This document shows positions 24,063 through 33,121 of a stretch of DNA of 44,587 bases, in pieces (within the stretch, counting starts at the first letter, position 1; every line of letters starts with the position of its first letter). The notes under the pieces are model-generated. The model saw only the letters and a program-made list of their open reading frames with translations, had not been told where the DNA came from and did not search any database. Source of the DNA: Verrucomicrobiia bacterium (GTDB lineage: Bacteria; Verrucomicrobiota; Verrucomicrobiia; Limisphaerales; UBA8199). The stretch spans positions 1 to 44,587 of the forward strand of contig DASYZB010000146.1 in assembly GCA_035946615.1 (NCBI GenBank), read 5' to 3'. The position numbers and the translations under genes were made by a program.

Positions 24063-24442
24063 TCAAAAACGCCCTTCCTCCAGGCGTACAGAATCACCAT
24101 CGACAAAATGCCCACGAAAAGGATTAGCTCACAGAAATCACGAACAAAGAAAGCCCCGACGTCTTCTCTATAAACCAACGCCACTGGGAGCAGGTACAAC
24201 ACATCGACAGCAAACGCCACGAACACCAAAGCGTACAGGTAGTAAACCGCGCTGTAGCGAATCCACGCATCCCCGATCGGGTCCATGCCGCATTCGATGG
24301 CTTGTTCGGTCTTATGGGCGTAGTTGCGCGTACGGCGCGCCGAAATCAGATGGACCAGGACAATCGGTCCGAGGGCAAATACCAGGCCGCCCAGGCAAAA
24401 AGCCACGACGTAAATCAAATCGCCTAAAAGGACATCGTCCAT
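24035..24442 (-). CDS. nuoA: NADH-quinone oxidoreductase subunit A
   Basis: A 135-residue membrane subunit with three TM helices and the conserved Cys loop ([18 protein letters not shown]), which sits near the quinone site. It is the first gene of the complex I operon. The 123 bp between it and recO should hold the operon promoter, although I found no clear -35/-10 pair, and read-through from the recO cluster is possible. Confidence 0.95.
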   Translation of the reverse strand: MDDVLLGDLIYVVAFCLGGLVFALGPIVLVHLISARRTRNYAHKTEQAIECGMDPIGDAWIRYSAVYYLYALVFVAFAVDVLYLLPVALVYREDVGAFFVRDFCELILFVGILSMVILYAWRKGVFEWKRKKINC

Positions 24443-24565
24443 ACTGCGGCTATCTCATTCCAGGGCGGCTGGAGCGGCAACACAAATGGTGTCTTTTGCT
24501 CACCGTTTTTTGTCCTGGCGACTGCATCAAAGGGCTGATAAGCGCAGAACCCGGCGATATGTTTT

Positions 24566-25240
24566 CTAATGTCTTACCTGCGTCTCGGGGTGGATAAGTC
24601 CTAATCCTAAAGCCGCCTGTCTGAATTTTGGCATGCTCGTCAGGTGAAAGATTAAGAACCCGTGCAAAAATCGGTTGAGGTTGTTGACTTGCGGGGCGCT
24701 GAGTCTCAGGCGGGCGATGGCGGGCCAATCAGATTCCGTTAAGGCCCTCACCACCTGCCGCAGCCCGGCATCCAGCTTTGTCTGATTCAAGTCCGGTTGC
24801 AGTCCCAAGTGGTTTAACAACTTGAGTTCGAAAGCGAAAATGGTCTGAGGTTCGGGGGGGTGGCCGGGCAAATAGCACAACAGCTCCTCGATCAGAGCGA
24901 AGAAGGCTGGAAGCGGTGTGTCGGTTTCAGTTGTCTGTTCGACTAATCCCGCGCAATAGGCAGCCTGGCGGAGATAGCCGAGGTCGGTCCGCAGGGCCGG
25001 GTGAGTGTCCAGGACGTTTACTTCGCGCAGGGTGTGGAGGTCCGAACGGCGGCTGCGATTGAAGCTCAAATCAACCCGATAAAACAGGTCCAGCTTGCCG
25101 CGAAAAGGCGATTTGGCCCGGCGCGCCCCTTTAGCAACAGTCGCCAGCCGCCCCAGGTCGCGCGTGAGCCAATGGACAATCAGGCTGGTCTCGGTGAGGC
25201 TCCGGATGCGCAGCACCAAGCCGGTGGCCGATTCGGTCAT
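24566..25240 (-). CDS. recO: DNA repair protein RecO
   Basis: A 224-residue recombination mediator that loads RecA in the RecFOR pathway. The N-terminal OB-fold matches the family (GLVLRIRSLTETSLIVHWLT, then LGRLATVAKGARRAKSPFRG), followed by the helical domain (LRQAAYCAGLVEQTTETDTP). The C-terminal half lacks the Cys4 zinc motif seen in many RecO proteins, a common variation. Its ATG overlaps the stop of the DUF502 gene by 4 bp. Confidence 0.88.
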   Translation of the reverse strand: MTESATGLVLRIRSLTETSLIVHWLTRDLGRLATVAKGARRAKSPFRGKLDLFYRVDLSFNRSRRSDLHTLREVNVLDTHPALRTDLGYLRQAAYCAGLVEQTTETDTPLPAFFALIEELLCYLPGHPPEPQTIFAFELKLLNHLGLQPDLNQTKLDAGLRQVVRALTESDWPAIARLRLSAPQVNNLNRFLHGFLIFHLTSMPKFRQAALGLGLIHPETQVRH

Positions 25241-25935
25241 GACCCTACGGGCGTCAGGTCCGGTGGGGCGCCCTTGAGGCGTGGCTGCACGGCAGGGGCG
25301 TAATCGGGCAGAATGGACCCGAGGCTGATGATATACTTAATACCTTGCGAGACGGACATGTCGAGTTTGGTGACCTTATCCTCGGCCACCATGAGCAGGA
25401 AACCCGAGGTGGGATTGGGGGTGGTCGGAACAAAAACGCACACGAACTTCTCATCGCTGCCGGTCTTGAATGTGGCCTCTTGTTCGTTGGTGATGAACCC
25501 GATGGAATAGACGCCCTCTCGCGGGAACTCGACTAGGACTACGGTGCGGAAGGCATTCTTGTTGGTCGAAGAGAACGCCTCATTAACCTGTTTGGTGGCG
25601 GCATAAATCTTATTAAGCAGTGGAACGCGCAGCAGCGTGGCATCCACCCATTCAATCATCTTTTTGCCAAAATAATTGCGGGCCAGCAATCCTACCACTC
25701 CAATCAACGCCACAGCCAGCAGCAGCGCGCACAGACTCCAATACCAGTACATCGGCCCGGCGCCCATGTCCTGGTGGGTGAGCTTGTGCGGCAGAAACAG
25801 CAGCAGCGTATCGGTTATCCTCGAGGCGGTGCCAAAAAGCCACACCAGCACGGCCACCGAAATCACCCCAGGCAAAACGATCGCCAAACCGGCCCAAAAA
25901 TTGGCCTGCCATGTTGCGAGGAGCTTTTTCTTCAC
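25237..25935 (-). CDS. DUF502 family membrane protein
   Basis: A 232-residue protein with two TM segments near the N-terminus (WAGLAIVLPGVISVAVLVWL and WYWSLCALLLAVALIGVVGL) and a soluble C-terminal part. Family motifs include WVDATLLRVPLLNKIYAATK and FRTVVLVEFPREGVYSIGFI. Function is unknown. It lies between ybeY and recO in a housekeeping cluster and overlaps recO by 4 bp. Confidence 0.9.
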   Translation of the reverse strand: MKKKLLATWQANFWAGLAIVLPGVISVAVLVWLFGTASRITDTLLLFLPHKLTHQDMGAGPMYWYWSLCALLLAVALIGVVGLLARNYFGKKMIEWVDATLLRVPLLNKIYAATKQVNEAFSSTNKNAFRTVVLVEFPREGVYSIGFITNEQEATFKTGSDEKFVCVFVPTTPNPTSGFLLMVAEDKVTKLDMSVSQGIKYIISLGSILPDYAPAVQPRLKGAPPDLTPVGS

Positions 25936-25980
25936 CGGACCATTCTAAGCGCAGTAAGCAGTCCGCTCAAGGAAACAATG

Positions 25981-26472
25981 TCAGCCCAAACCCTTGAAGG
26001 AGAACCGGCGGCTCAATTCTAAGAGCAGTCTCTTCTCAACCTGTTTCATCTCCCGGCGAGCACCGGCTTTCTGGTCGTCATAGCCGCACAAGTGGAGCAC
26101 TCCATGGACGGTGTAGCGAACCAGTTCAGTTTGCCAGTTTGTCCGGAATCGCCGCGCTTGTTTCACTGCTTCGTCCACGCAAACACAGATTTCCCCGGCC
26201 AGGGCTTCCGGTTGGGCCGCGCCGGTGTAATCGAAAGCCAGGACGTCGGTTGGCCCTTGATGTTTTAGGAATTGCTCGTTGAGCCTGGTAATCCGGCGCG
26301 CATCGACCAGCAACACATTGAGGTCAAATGCGTCTTTGCCCAACAGCTCTTCCAATAAAGCGCGGGCGATGCGGCGCAGAAGGCGCGAGGCAACGGGTCG
26401 AGTGTGTTGGAGGTTGCGCACCGCCAAGCTGCGGCGCGGTGCTTTTCCCGGCGCGCCGGCAGCGGCGCTCAT
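25981..26472 (-). CDS. ybeY: YbeY endoribonuclease / rRNA maturation factor
   Basis: A 163-residue metal-dependent RNase needed for 16S rRNA 3' processing and ribosome quality control. The catalytic zone is visible: LNEQFLKHQGPTDVLAFDY and the zinc motif VHGVLHLCGYDDQ. The usual motif is HGxLHLxGYDH; here the third ligand position is Asp. Asp may still bind zinc. The start overlaps the phoH stop by 4 bp (ATGA), the conserved PhoH-YbeY pairing. Confidence 0.92.
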   Translation of the reverse strand: MSAAAGAPGKAPRRSLAVRNLQHTRPVASRLLRRIARALLEELLGKDAFDLNVLLVDARRITRLNEQFLKHQGPTDVLAFDYTGAAQPEALAGEICVCVDEAVKQARRFRTNWQTELVRYTVHGVLHLCGYDDQKAGARREMKQVEKRLLLELSRRFSFKGLG

Positions 26473-27452
26473 TGCTCTTCCTTGGGGATTTGCCCACGCG
26501 CTTTGCCGCGGTGCTCCTCGTAAGCGGCGATGATCCTCTGCACCAGGGGGTGGCGCACTACATCGCGGCGGGTGAATTCGACAATGCCAATCCCTTCGAT
26601 GTGCTTGAGGGCGCGATGGGCCTCGAGCAACCCGGAGCGCTTCTGCGGGGGCAGGTCGATTTGAGTTTCGTCCCCTGTAACGACCGCCTTTGAATTGACG
26701 CCCAGCCGGGTCAGAAACATGAACATCTGCTCGGTCGTCGAGTTCTGCGCCTCGTCGAGGATGATGAACGCATGATTGAGCGTGCGCCCGCGCATGTAGG
26801 CCAGGGGCGCAATCTCGATGACCCCGCGTTCGGTGTTTTTCTGAATCTCCTCTGCCGGAAGCATATCGTGGAGAGCATCATGTAGTGGGCGCAGAAAAGG
26901 CATGATCTTTTCATAAAGGTCCCCCGGCAAAAAACCAAGGGCTTCCCCGGCCTCGACCGCCGGGCGTGTGAGAATGATGCGCGAGACCCGGCCTTCGCGC
27001 AAAGCAGCCAGGGCCATCGCCACCGCCAGGTAAGTCTTGCCTGTTCCCGCCGGCCCAACCCCAAAGGTGACGTCATGGCGCCGAATGGCATCCAAATAGC
27101 GTTTCTGCCCGACGGTCTTTGCCGTGACGCTCGGTTTTTTCTCGGAGGTTTGGATGCGATCGCTCAGGATGTCCTTGAGGATCGACACTCCCTCGTTTTT
27201 CACGATGTTGAGCGCGTGGGAAAACTCCCGCTGCCGCACTGGGTTGCCGGCATTGATCGAGTCTTCCAGCATCAGGAACAGGTGTTTGGCCTGGTCCAGC
27301 GCGCCGGCTTCCCCTTCGAGCTTAATCCAACCCTCGCGGGAGGTGGCCTTGACCTGTAGTTGTTCTTCAATCGCCTGCAAATTGCGCGGGTCGTTATTAT
27401 AAAGCTGCTGCGCCAGACGGGCATTTTCGAAATGGAGCGTTTCAACAGGCAT
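26469..27452 (-). CDS. phoH: PhoH-like ATPase
   Basis: A 327-residue P-loop ATPase of the PhoH/YbeZ family, associated with RNA metabolism and YbeY. It has an N-terminal KH-like segment (LQAIEEQLQVKATSREGWIK), Walker A (FGVGPAGTGKTYLAVAMAL), Walker B (HAFIILDEAQNST), VVTGDETQIDLP and a C-terminal R-finger region (IVEFTRRDVVRHPLVQRII). I use ATG 27450-27452. A TTG at 27480-27482, overlapping the HIT gene stop as TTGA with AGGGAGG directly before it, is the alternative and adds 10 residues. Confidence 0.93.
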   Translation of the reverse strand: MPVETLHFENARLAQQLYNNDPRNLQAIEEQLQVKATSREGWIKLEGEAGALDQAKHLFLMLEDSINAGNPVRQREFSHALNIVKNEGVSILKDILSDRIQTSEKKPSVTAKTVGQKRYLDAIRRHDVTFGVGPAGTGKTYLAVAMALAALREGRVSRIILTRPAVEAGEALGFLPGDLYEKIMPFLRPLHDALHDMLPAEEIQKNTERGVIEIAPLAYMRGRTLNHAFIILDEAQNSTTEQMFMFLTRLGVNSKAVVTGDETQIDLPPQKRSGLLEAHRALKHIEGIGIVEFTRRDVVRHPLVQRIIAAYEEHRGKARGQIPKEEQ

Positions 27453-27478
27453 GGAACAATTACGCTTGTGTCGAACCT

Positions 27479-27988
27479 TCAACCTCCCTGGCTTGTGTCA
27501 CTGGCTAAAGCCGACCGCAATTGGCCCGCGAGTTCCCTCAAGGCTTGCGGAACAACGGTTGTGCTCGCCAGCACCGGCATGAAGTTGGTGTCCCCCTGCC
27601 AGCGGGGGACTACGTGAAGGTGCAGATGCTCCAAAATCCCAGCGCCGGCCACCTTGCCTATGTTAATCCCGATGTTGAAGCCTTCGGGCTTCATGACCCG
27701 GGAGAGGGCGTTTTGGCAGCGGCGAGTGAGCTTGAGCAGGTCGGTTAATTCATCGTCCGTCAGCCCATTTAAATCCTGCACCTGTTTGTAGGGTACGATC
27801 ATTAGATGTCCGCCGGTATAGGGATAGGTATTCAACAGAGCGTAGCAGGTGCGCGCGCGCGCGATGACGCAGTTGGCTTCGTCCTCATTGGATTGGGCAA
27901 TGCGCGAAAAAAGGCTGTCGGAGAGGGTGGGTTTGGGCGCGAGAATGTACTCGATTCGCCAGGGCGCGTGAAGGCATTCCATGGGCAA
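27479..27988 (-). CDS. HIT family nucleotide hydrolase/phosphorylase
   Basis: A 169-residue histidine-triad protein of the Ap4A-phosphorylase-like branch. The triad is intact (GILEHLHLHVVPRW), and the nucleotide-binding segment TCYALLNTYPYTGGHLMIVP precedes it. Such proteins cleave dinucleoside polyphosphates or nucleoside phosphoramidates; the substrate here is unknown. It heads the HIT-phoH-ybeY-DUF502-recO run, with overlapping or near-touching genes through ybeY. Confidence 0.92.
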   Translation of the reverse strand: MPMECLHAPWRIEYILAPKPTLSDSLFSRIAQSNEDEANCVIARARTCYALLNTYPYTGGHLMIVPYKQVQDLNGLTDDELTDLLKLTRRCQNALSRVMKPEGFNIGINIGKVAGAGILEHLHLHVVPRWQGDTNFMPVLASTTVVPQALRELAGQLRSALASDTSQGG

Positions 27989-28096
27989 AGACTAGTGACA
28001 CAAACCGGCAAAGTCAAAAGGCCAGCCCTTTGGAGTTTGAAATCTCTTTTCCATGAGAGGCAGTCGGTTTGCTTTGTTCAAGCGAGTCCGGGACGG

Positions 28097-29287
28097 CTAC
28101 TTGGCGGGCATGCGCCGGCGCAGCACGTAAACCAGCGCTTTGACGGCCAGTTCGATAAAGAGGAAAGGTTTGGCAATGAAATCGTTGCCGCCGCTCATCA
28201 TCGAGTTGGCACGGCTTTCGAAGTCGTTCAGGCTGGTGACGAACACAACAGGGGTCTTCTTATGAGCCGGCAACGCGCGCAACTTGGAACAGAGCTCGAA
28301 CCCATTCATCCCCGGCATATCCACATCCAAAAAAACAAGGTCAAAAGCATTTTCCAACAGCAGGTTGTAGGCCGCTGTCGGGTCCTCCACGTTCACCGAC
28401 TTGAGCTTCGCCTTGTCCAACGCGTAGGTGACCGCCCGTCGCGAAATGGCTTCGTCATCCACTACAAGGATATTCGCCGGATCGTTGTCCTGCTTCTCAG
28501 TAAAACCGCCATGCTCGAAGAGCACACCGAGAAAATCGATGGTGGTAGCGACCGTTCGGAGAGTCGAGGCAGTAATGTTTTTTGGCTTCTCGTAAAGTTC
28601 CTTGAGCAGGGCCTCCAGGGCGTCAGCCATCTGGGCAATCTGGCTCATCCCGGTCAGAGCTGCATTGCCCGTCAGCGCATGGATGCGGCGGTACATGTCG
28701 TGACTGTGCTTAATCTGGGCTACTTGAGTGTCCGCCTTAATGAGACCTTGGAGCAACGCCCTCAATGCGGCCAGGTGCCCTGGCAGGCCCTCGAGAAACG
28801 ACCGGCGCAAATCCGCCTGGAATTCCGCATCCGGGTCCCCGGTGACAACCCGGTCGCTCGCCCTTTTGGGGGCTTCCCCCTCGGTTACAGCGGGGGAGGA
28901 AGATTCGGTTGGAGCGGCGCCGTTCTGGAGGGTGCTGCGCACCAACTCGATGACTTGCTTTGGCGTGCAATTGGCCTTGGAGAGACATTTGGTGGCCCCC
29001 GCTTTCCAGGCCTCTTGCACCATGTTGGTCAGATACGTGTTCGAGAAAACGATAATAGGGGTCTTCTCGAAAGCAGGATTGGCGCGCACTTTTTTCATCA
29101 GCTCCACACCGGAAAGCTTGGGGAGCATCAAATCCAGGAGCACCGCATCGGGGTGGAATTTGCTGAGAATATCCAGGCCGGTTTGGCCATCCATCGCTAT
29201 CTCTACCTGGTAACCTTCAACCGAGAACTTGTTCCGGTAGATGTTGGCAACGATCTGGTCATCCTCGACGATAAGAATCTTCTTCAT
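28097..29287 (-). CDS. REC-HPt-REC response regulator (phosphorelay partner)
   Basis: A 396-residue cytoplasmic signalling protein from ATG 29285-29287. The first receiver domain has ILIVEDDQIVANIY and VLLDLMLPKLSGVEL. A middle helical domain carries an HPt-type His (MYRRIHALTGNAALTGMSQI). The second receiver domain has ANILVVDDEAISRRAV and LVFLDVDMPGMNGFEL. No DNA-binding or enzymatic output domain is present, so it should act as a phosphotransfer or protein-interaction module. It begins one base after the stop of the histidine kinase gene. Confidence 0.92.
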   Translation of the reverse strand: MKKILIVEDDQIVANIYRNKFSVEGYQVEIAMDGQTGLDILSKFHPDAVLLDLMLPKLSGVELMKKVRANPAFEKTPIIVFSNTYLTNMVQEAWKAGATKCLSKANCTPKQVIELVRSTLQNGAAPTESSSPAVTEGEAPKRASDRVVTGDPDAEFQADLRRSFLEGLPGHLAALRALLQGLIKADTQVAQIKHSHDMYRRIHALTGNAALTGMSQIAQMADALEALLKELYEKPKNITASTLRTVATTIDFLGVLFEHGGFTEKQDNDPANILVVDDEAISRRAVTYALDKAKLKSVNVEDPTAAYNLLLENAFDLVFLDVDMPGMNGFELCSKLRALPAHKKTPVVFVTSLNDFESRANSMMSGGNDFIAKPFLFIELAVKALVYVLRRRMPAK

Positions 29288-29288
29288 G

Positions 29289-31775
29289 CTAACGCTTCGA
29301 GGCAAGAGCCCACTGGCGGTCAAGGTAGTTTTTCAGGTAATCGTTGACCCTCTGAAATTCCAATCGCGCCTGGTGGCACAGTTCGGCGGGATTAACCAGC
29401 TTGGCTTCGCGGCCCTGGCGCTCCAATTCGCGCAGCAACAGCACCAATCGCCGTACGCCGCAGGTGGCGCTGGCGCCCGCGCAACTGTGGGCCAGACGCC
29501 TGATCTCCGAGGCGTCACTAGTTTCTACCGCAACCGCCAACTGCTCGAGTTGCTCTTGTGTCTGCTCGATGTACATCCCGGCCAGTTCGCGAAGATTATC
29601 CGGGCTGCCGTCGGTGAATTCCAGAAGCCGTTGCATATCGACGGGGGCATCCTCCGAATCCATATCGGGCGGCTCTTGCTCCAAGGCAAGCGGCGGCGCA
29701 GCAGGCGCCTCCGGAAGCCCCATTTCCGTTGCTTCCTTCCGGCCGACTTGAGCGCCCCATCGCTCGACGATGCCGCGCACGTCTTCCGGTCGAACTGGTT
29801 TGGCGATGTAATCGTCCATCCCGGCCTCGATGCATTTCTCTCGATCACCCTGCATTGCATTGGCGGTCATGGCCACGATAATAGGCGAGTTTTTGTAATT
29901 AGGAAACCGGGATTTTTCCCTTTGTCGCTGGCGAATGATGCCGGTGGCTTCCAAACCGCTCATTTCGGGCATCATTACGTCCATGAAGATCAGATCGTAG
30001 GCCTGCCGGTCCAGAGCAGCCAATGCTTCCAACCCATTAGCCGCCACGTCGGCTTTGTAACCCATTTGTTGCAGCAGGCGCAAAGATACTTTTTGATTGA
30101 TCGCATTATCATCGCACAGCAGGACTCGCAACGGCAAGCGGCTGGCCAGGGTGGGGTCCAGTTTTGGCTGGGTCACGGCTGGGCGGGGCGGGGGTTTGGC
30201 TCCGGAAACAGCGCGGATGAGGACCTCCTGCAGTTGGGCTGGTTTAATCGGTTTGGTAAGGCAGCTTGCGAAAGAAACGTTTGAACTGTCGAGGGTCTCG
30301 GGGCGCACACCCATCGAGGTGAGCAAAATCAAGGGCATGGCCGCCGCGTGCGGCACTTTGCGTATCTCGGAGGCCAGGCTTAAGCCATCCATGCCGGGCA
30401 TTTGCATATCGAGGATTGCCACATCGAAGCGTTCGCCGCTGCGGAGCCATTCCAGGGCCTGGGCGCCGGTCTGAGTCTCGCGCGCAGTCACGCCCCATTT
30501 GCGGGTCTGCAAGCTCAGAATCCGGCAGTTGGTCGCATTGTCGTCCACCACCAGCAGTCGCAAGTCCGATAATCCTGCAGGACGGCCTGACACTTGGGCG
30601 CGCGCCGGTTGGGCCACGCCGGGCAAGGATAATGTGAAATGAAACGTCGAGCCCTTTTGCGGCACGCTCTCAACCCACATCTTGCCGCCCATCAGCTCGA
30701 CCAGCCGCTTGCTAATCGCCAGGCCCAAGCCCGTCCCGCCATAATGCCGCGTCGTCGAGGCATCTGCCTGGCTGAACGATTTGAATAAACGCGCCAGCCG
30801 GTCCACGGGAATCCCGATGCCGGTGTCACGCACAGAAAAATGCAATGGCCACGGTGTCCCGGGGGGACGCTCATTGGACTCGCCTGGAATCGCGGTCACC
30901 TGCACCACAACCTCGCCGGCTGCGGTGAACTTCACCCCGTTGCTGAGCAAGTTGACCAGCACCTGCTTGAGCCGCGTCAAATCGCCTAATACACAGGCCG
31001 GCAGGTGGTCCTCCATCTGATAGACCAGGTCCAATTTCTTTTCTGCCGCCTTGGGCGCCAGCAGGTCCAGGGCTTCTTCTACGCATGCCCGCAGATCAAA
31101 AGGATGGCTTTCCAGTTCCAGCTTGCCGGATTCGATTTTTGAAAAGTCCAGAATCTCGTTGATGATGGTCAGCAGCGATTCACTGCTGGAATAGATCGTT
31201 TCGAGGTAGCCGTGCTGTTCGCGATTGAGCGGCGTCTCCAGCAACAGCCCGGCCATGGCGATGATCCCATTCATCGGGGTGCGAATTTCGTGACTCATGT
31301 TGGCCAGGAATTCTGCCTTGGCCCGCGCGGCGGCCTCCGCCGCCACTCGCGCCGAGAGCAGGTCGCGATTGGCCTGGGTCAGCTCGTCCTGAAGATGTTT
31401 GGCGCGCAGGGCCGCGCATAGCCGGGCCCGCAGTTCCGACGATTCAAAGGGCTTGGTCAGGTAATCCACCGCTCCCAATTCAAACCCGCGCAGCTTGTCT
31501 TGGGTGCTGTTCCAGGCCGTCAGCACAATGACCGGGATCGACTCGGTTTCGGGTGTATTCTTGATTTGGCTAAGAACATCGAACCCGTTGATGCCGGGCA
31601 ACCCTAAATCAAGCAAAACAAGGTCGAATTTGGTTTCATGCAGCCGGCGCAGGGCTTCAGGGCCGTCCTTGGCGCTGCTGAGCGTGATCTGGTCATCATG
31701 CAGCAATCCCGCCAGCACCTCGGGCATGCGCGGGTCATCCTCAACCAATAGCACTTGAGACGCGGGCAGTTTCAT
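29289..31775 (-). CDS. Hybrid histidine kinase (REC-HisKA-HATPase-REC-REC-HPt)
   Basis: An 828-residue protein with no TM or PAS domain, so probably cytoplasmic. Order: an N-terminal receiver ([33 protein letters not shown]), a coiled coil, HisKA ([20 protein letters not shown]), HATPase with N, G1 and G2 boxes ([36 protein letters not shown]), a second receiver ([27 protein letters not shown]), a third receiver ([29 protein letters not shown]) and a C-terminal HPt ([20 protein letters not shown]). Input seems to come through the N-terminal receiver, so an upstream kinase may control it. It is coupled to the following REC-HPt-REC gene. Confidence 0.95.
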   Translation of the reverse strand: MKLPASQVLLVEDDPRMPEVLAGLLHDDQITLSSAKDGPEALRRLHETKFDLVLLDLGLPGINGFDVLSQIKNTPETESIPVIVLTAWNSTQDKLRGFELGAVDYLTKPFESSELRARLCAALRAKHLQDELTQANRDLLSARVAAEAAARAKAEFLANMSHEIRTPMNGIIAMAGLLLETPLNREQHGYLETIYSSSESLLTIINEILDFSKIESGKLELESHPFDLRACVEEALDLLAPKAAEKKLDLVYQMEDHLPACVLGDLTRLKQVLVNLLSNGVKFTAAGEVVVQVTAIPGESNERPPGTPWPLHFSVRDTGIGIPVDRLARLFKSFSQADASTTRHYGGTGLGLAISKRLVELMGGKMWVESVPQKGSTFHFTLSLPGVAQPARAQVSGRPAGLSDLRLLVVDDNATNCRILSLQTRKWGVTARETQTGAQALEWLRSGERFDVAILDMQMPGMDGLSLASEIRKVPHAAAMPLILLTSMGVRPETLDSSNVSFASCLTKPIKPAQLQEVLIRAVSGAKPPPRPAVTQPKLDPTLASRLPLRVLLCDDNAINQKVSLRLLQQMGYKADVAANGLEALAALDRQAYDLIFMDVMMPEMSGLEATGIIRQRQREKSRFPNYKNSPIIVAMTANAMQGDREKCIEAGMDDYIAKPVRPEDVRGIVERWGAQVGRKEATEMGLPEAPAAPPLALEQEPPDMDSEDAPVDMQRLLEFTDGSPDNLRELAGMYIEQTQEQLEQLAVAVETSDASEIRRLAHSCAGASATCGVRRLVLLLRELERQGREAKLVNPAELCHQARLEFQRVNDYLKNYLDRQWALASKR

Positions 31776-32076
31776 AACCTCGCGGTCGCAACGGTCTTCA
31801 TTTCTAAGCTTTTGTCGGAAATAACTCGATGCTGATAAAGCACATTCAGCACCAAGCTACTCACCCAACACCTTTCTTGCGATACCTCGGAATCGGCTCT
31901 GTCGGTTTAGCTCGCTTCACCTCGGGTTGTCAAGCCCCCCACCCTGCTTCCAAATCTTAAATTCCTCCATGCGCCGTTTGGTCGAGGGGTCTGGCTTATC
32001 CGTCGAGTGTCCTAAAAGCGGACAGCGCGCAAAGAAACATTGCAGAACGTTCTAAAATCCGGCTAAATATCCATCC
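31776..32076. other. Divergent intergenic region, kinase / 2-oxoacid dehydrogenase
   Basis: A 301-bp stretch with no gene. It holds a 6-bp inverted repeat TGCTGA (31830-31835) / TCAGCA (31846-31851) upstream of the kinase gene. It also holds the promoter-like sequence of the E1 alpha gene at 32040-32069. Nothing else convincing was seen. Confidence 0.5.
32040..32069 (+). promoter_or_regulatory. Promoter-like sequence with internal palindrome, upstream of E1 alpha
   Basis: TTGCAG (32040-32045), an 18-bp spacer and TAAATA (32064-32069). The expected transcription start, about 7 bp downstream, coincides with the ATG at 32077, so the transcript may be leaderless; no Shine-Dalgarno is visible. 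The spacer overlaps a perfect 10-bp palindrome AGAACGTTCT (32044-32053) that could be an operator. Confidence 0.5.
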
Positions 32077-33117
32077 ATGGGTCATGCTTTGCTCAATCAT
32101 GGCACGGTGTCCGATCTCTCCTCTGTTCGTCATGCGTATGTGAAGGCCTTTCGGCTCATGCTTTTGGCGCGCATCTTGGACGAGAAGCTCGCCAGCCTCT
32201 ATCGGATGGGCAAAATCCACGGCGGCGTGTTCATCGGGCGCGGACAGGAAGCGTTGAGCGTTTCGGTTGGGCTGGCTTTGCAGAAAGGAGACATCTTCGC
32301 GCCGCTCATTCGGGACACTGCAGGGAGGCTGGCTTTTGGCGAATCGATACTGGATGCTCTGCGCACGTATCTGGGCTCGGCCCAAGGTCCCATGCGCGCG
32401 CGAGATGGAAATGTTCATCGTGGGAGGCCAAAGGAAGGTCTGCTGCCAATGATTAGCCATCTCGGGGCGATGATTTCCGTTGTGAACGGGGCGTTGCTGG
32501 CGCACCGGCTCAAGGGAGTGTCCGGAACTGTCGGAGCCGCCTGCATTGGTGATGGAGCTACCTCGACGGGTGCATTTCACGAAGCCCTGAACCAAGCCGC
32601 TGTCGAGAAACTGCCCTTGGTGCTGGTGATTGCCAACAACTTCTATGCCTATTCAACCCCCAACGAGCGGCAGTTCGCATGCCGCGCGCTCCAGGACAAG
32701 GCCGATGGGTATGGCGTTCAGAGCCACTGCGCGGAGGGCACCGAGTTGGCGGAGTGTTTGGCAACCTTATCCGAGGCCGTCACTCGCGCCCGAAGTGGTG
32801 GCGGTCCTCAACTGGTTGTCGCGCGCCTGCTGCGATTGTGCGGCCATGGCGAACATGACGATGCGGCCTACATTGATGCTAAACTCAAGTCTTCACCTGC
32901 GGGCAGGGATTGTATTAATGTGAGTGAAGAGCAGTTGGTCCAGAAAGGCTGGGCCGATCCCGCGGCCCTGGCGGATTGGAGAAATGAAGCGATTCAGCAG
33001 GTCGAGGAGGCTGTCGCTCAGGTGCAGCGTGAACCCGGCCCGGACCCCTATAAAGAGGACTGGTGTGCTCTGGCCTCCAAACACCTGAGCGAGGGAGCCG
33101 AGCAACCCGCCGAGTAG
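32077..33117 (+). CDS. 2-oxoacid dehydrogenase E1 component, alpha subunit
   Basis: A 346-residue thiamine-pyrophosphate-dependent subunit that decarboxylates a 2-oxoacid (pyruvate or a branched-chain 2-oxoacid). The TPP/Mg motif runs from GDGATSTGAFHEALNQAAVE to LVLVIANNFYAYSTP. The N-terminal FRLMLLARILDEKLASLYRM and FIGRGQEALSVSVGLAL are typical of E1 alpha, as is the C-terminal heterotetramer region (LLRLCGHGEHDDAAYID). It is the first gene of the E1a-E1b-E2 operon, 4 bp before E1 beta. Substrate choice between pyruvate and branched-chain acids cannot be settled by eye. Confidence 0.93.
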   Translation: MGHALLNHGTVSDLSSVRHAYVKAFRLMLLARILDEKLASLYRMGKIHGGVFIGRGQEALSVSVGLALQKGDIFAPLIRDTAGRLAFGESILDALRTYLGSAQGPMRARDGNVHRGRPKEGLLPMISHLGAMISVVNGALLAHRLKGVSGTVGAACIGDGATSTGAFHEALNQAAVEKLPLVLVIANNFYAYSTPNERQFACRALQDKADGYGVQSHCAEGTELAECLATLSEAVTRARSGGGPQLVVARLLRLCGHGEHDDAAYIDAKLKSSPAGRDCINVSEEQLVQKGWADPAALADWRNEAIQQVEEAVAQVQREPGPDPYKEDWCALASKHLSEGAEQPAE

Positions 33118-33121
33118 CGCA

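Noticed and set aside
27806-29347. Plus-strand ORF of 513 codons
   Set aside because: Antisense to the HIT hydrolase and response regulator genes, which have unmistakable motifs.
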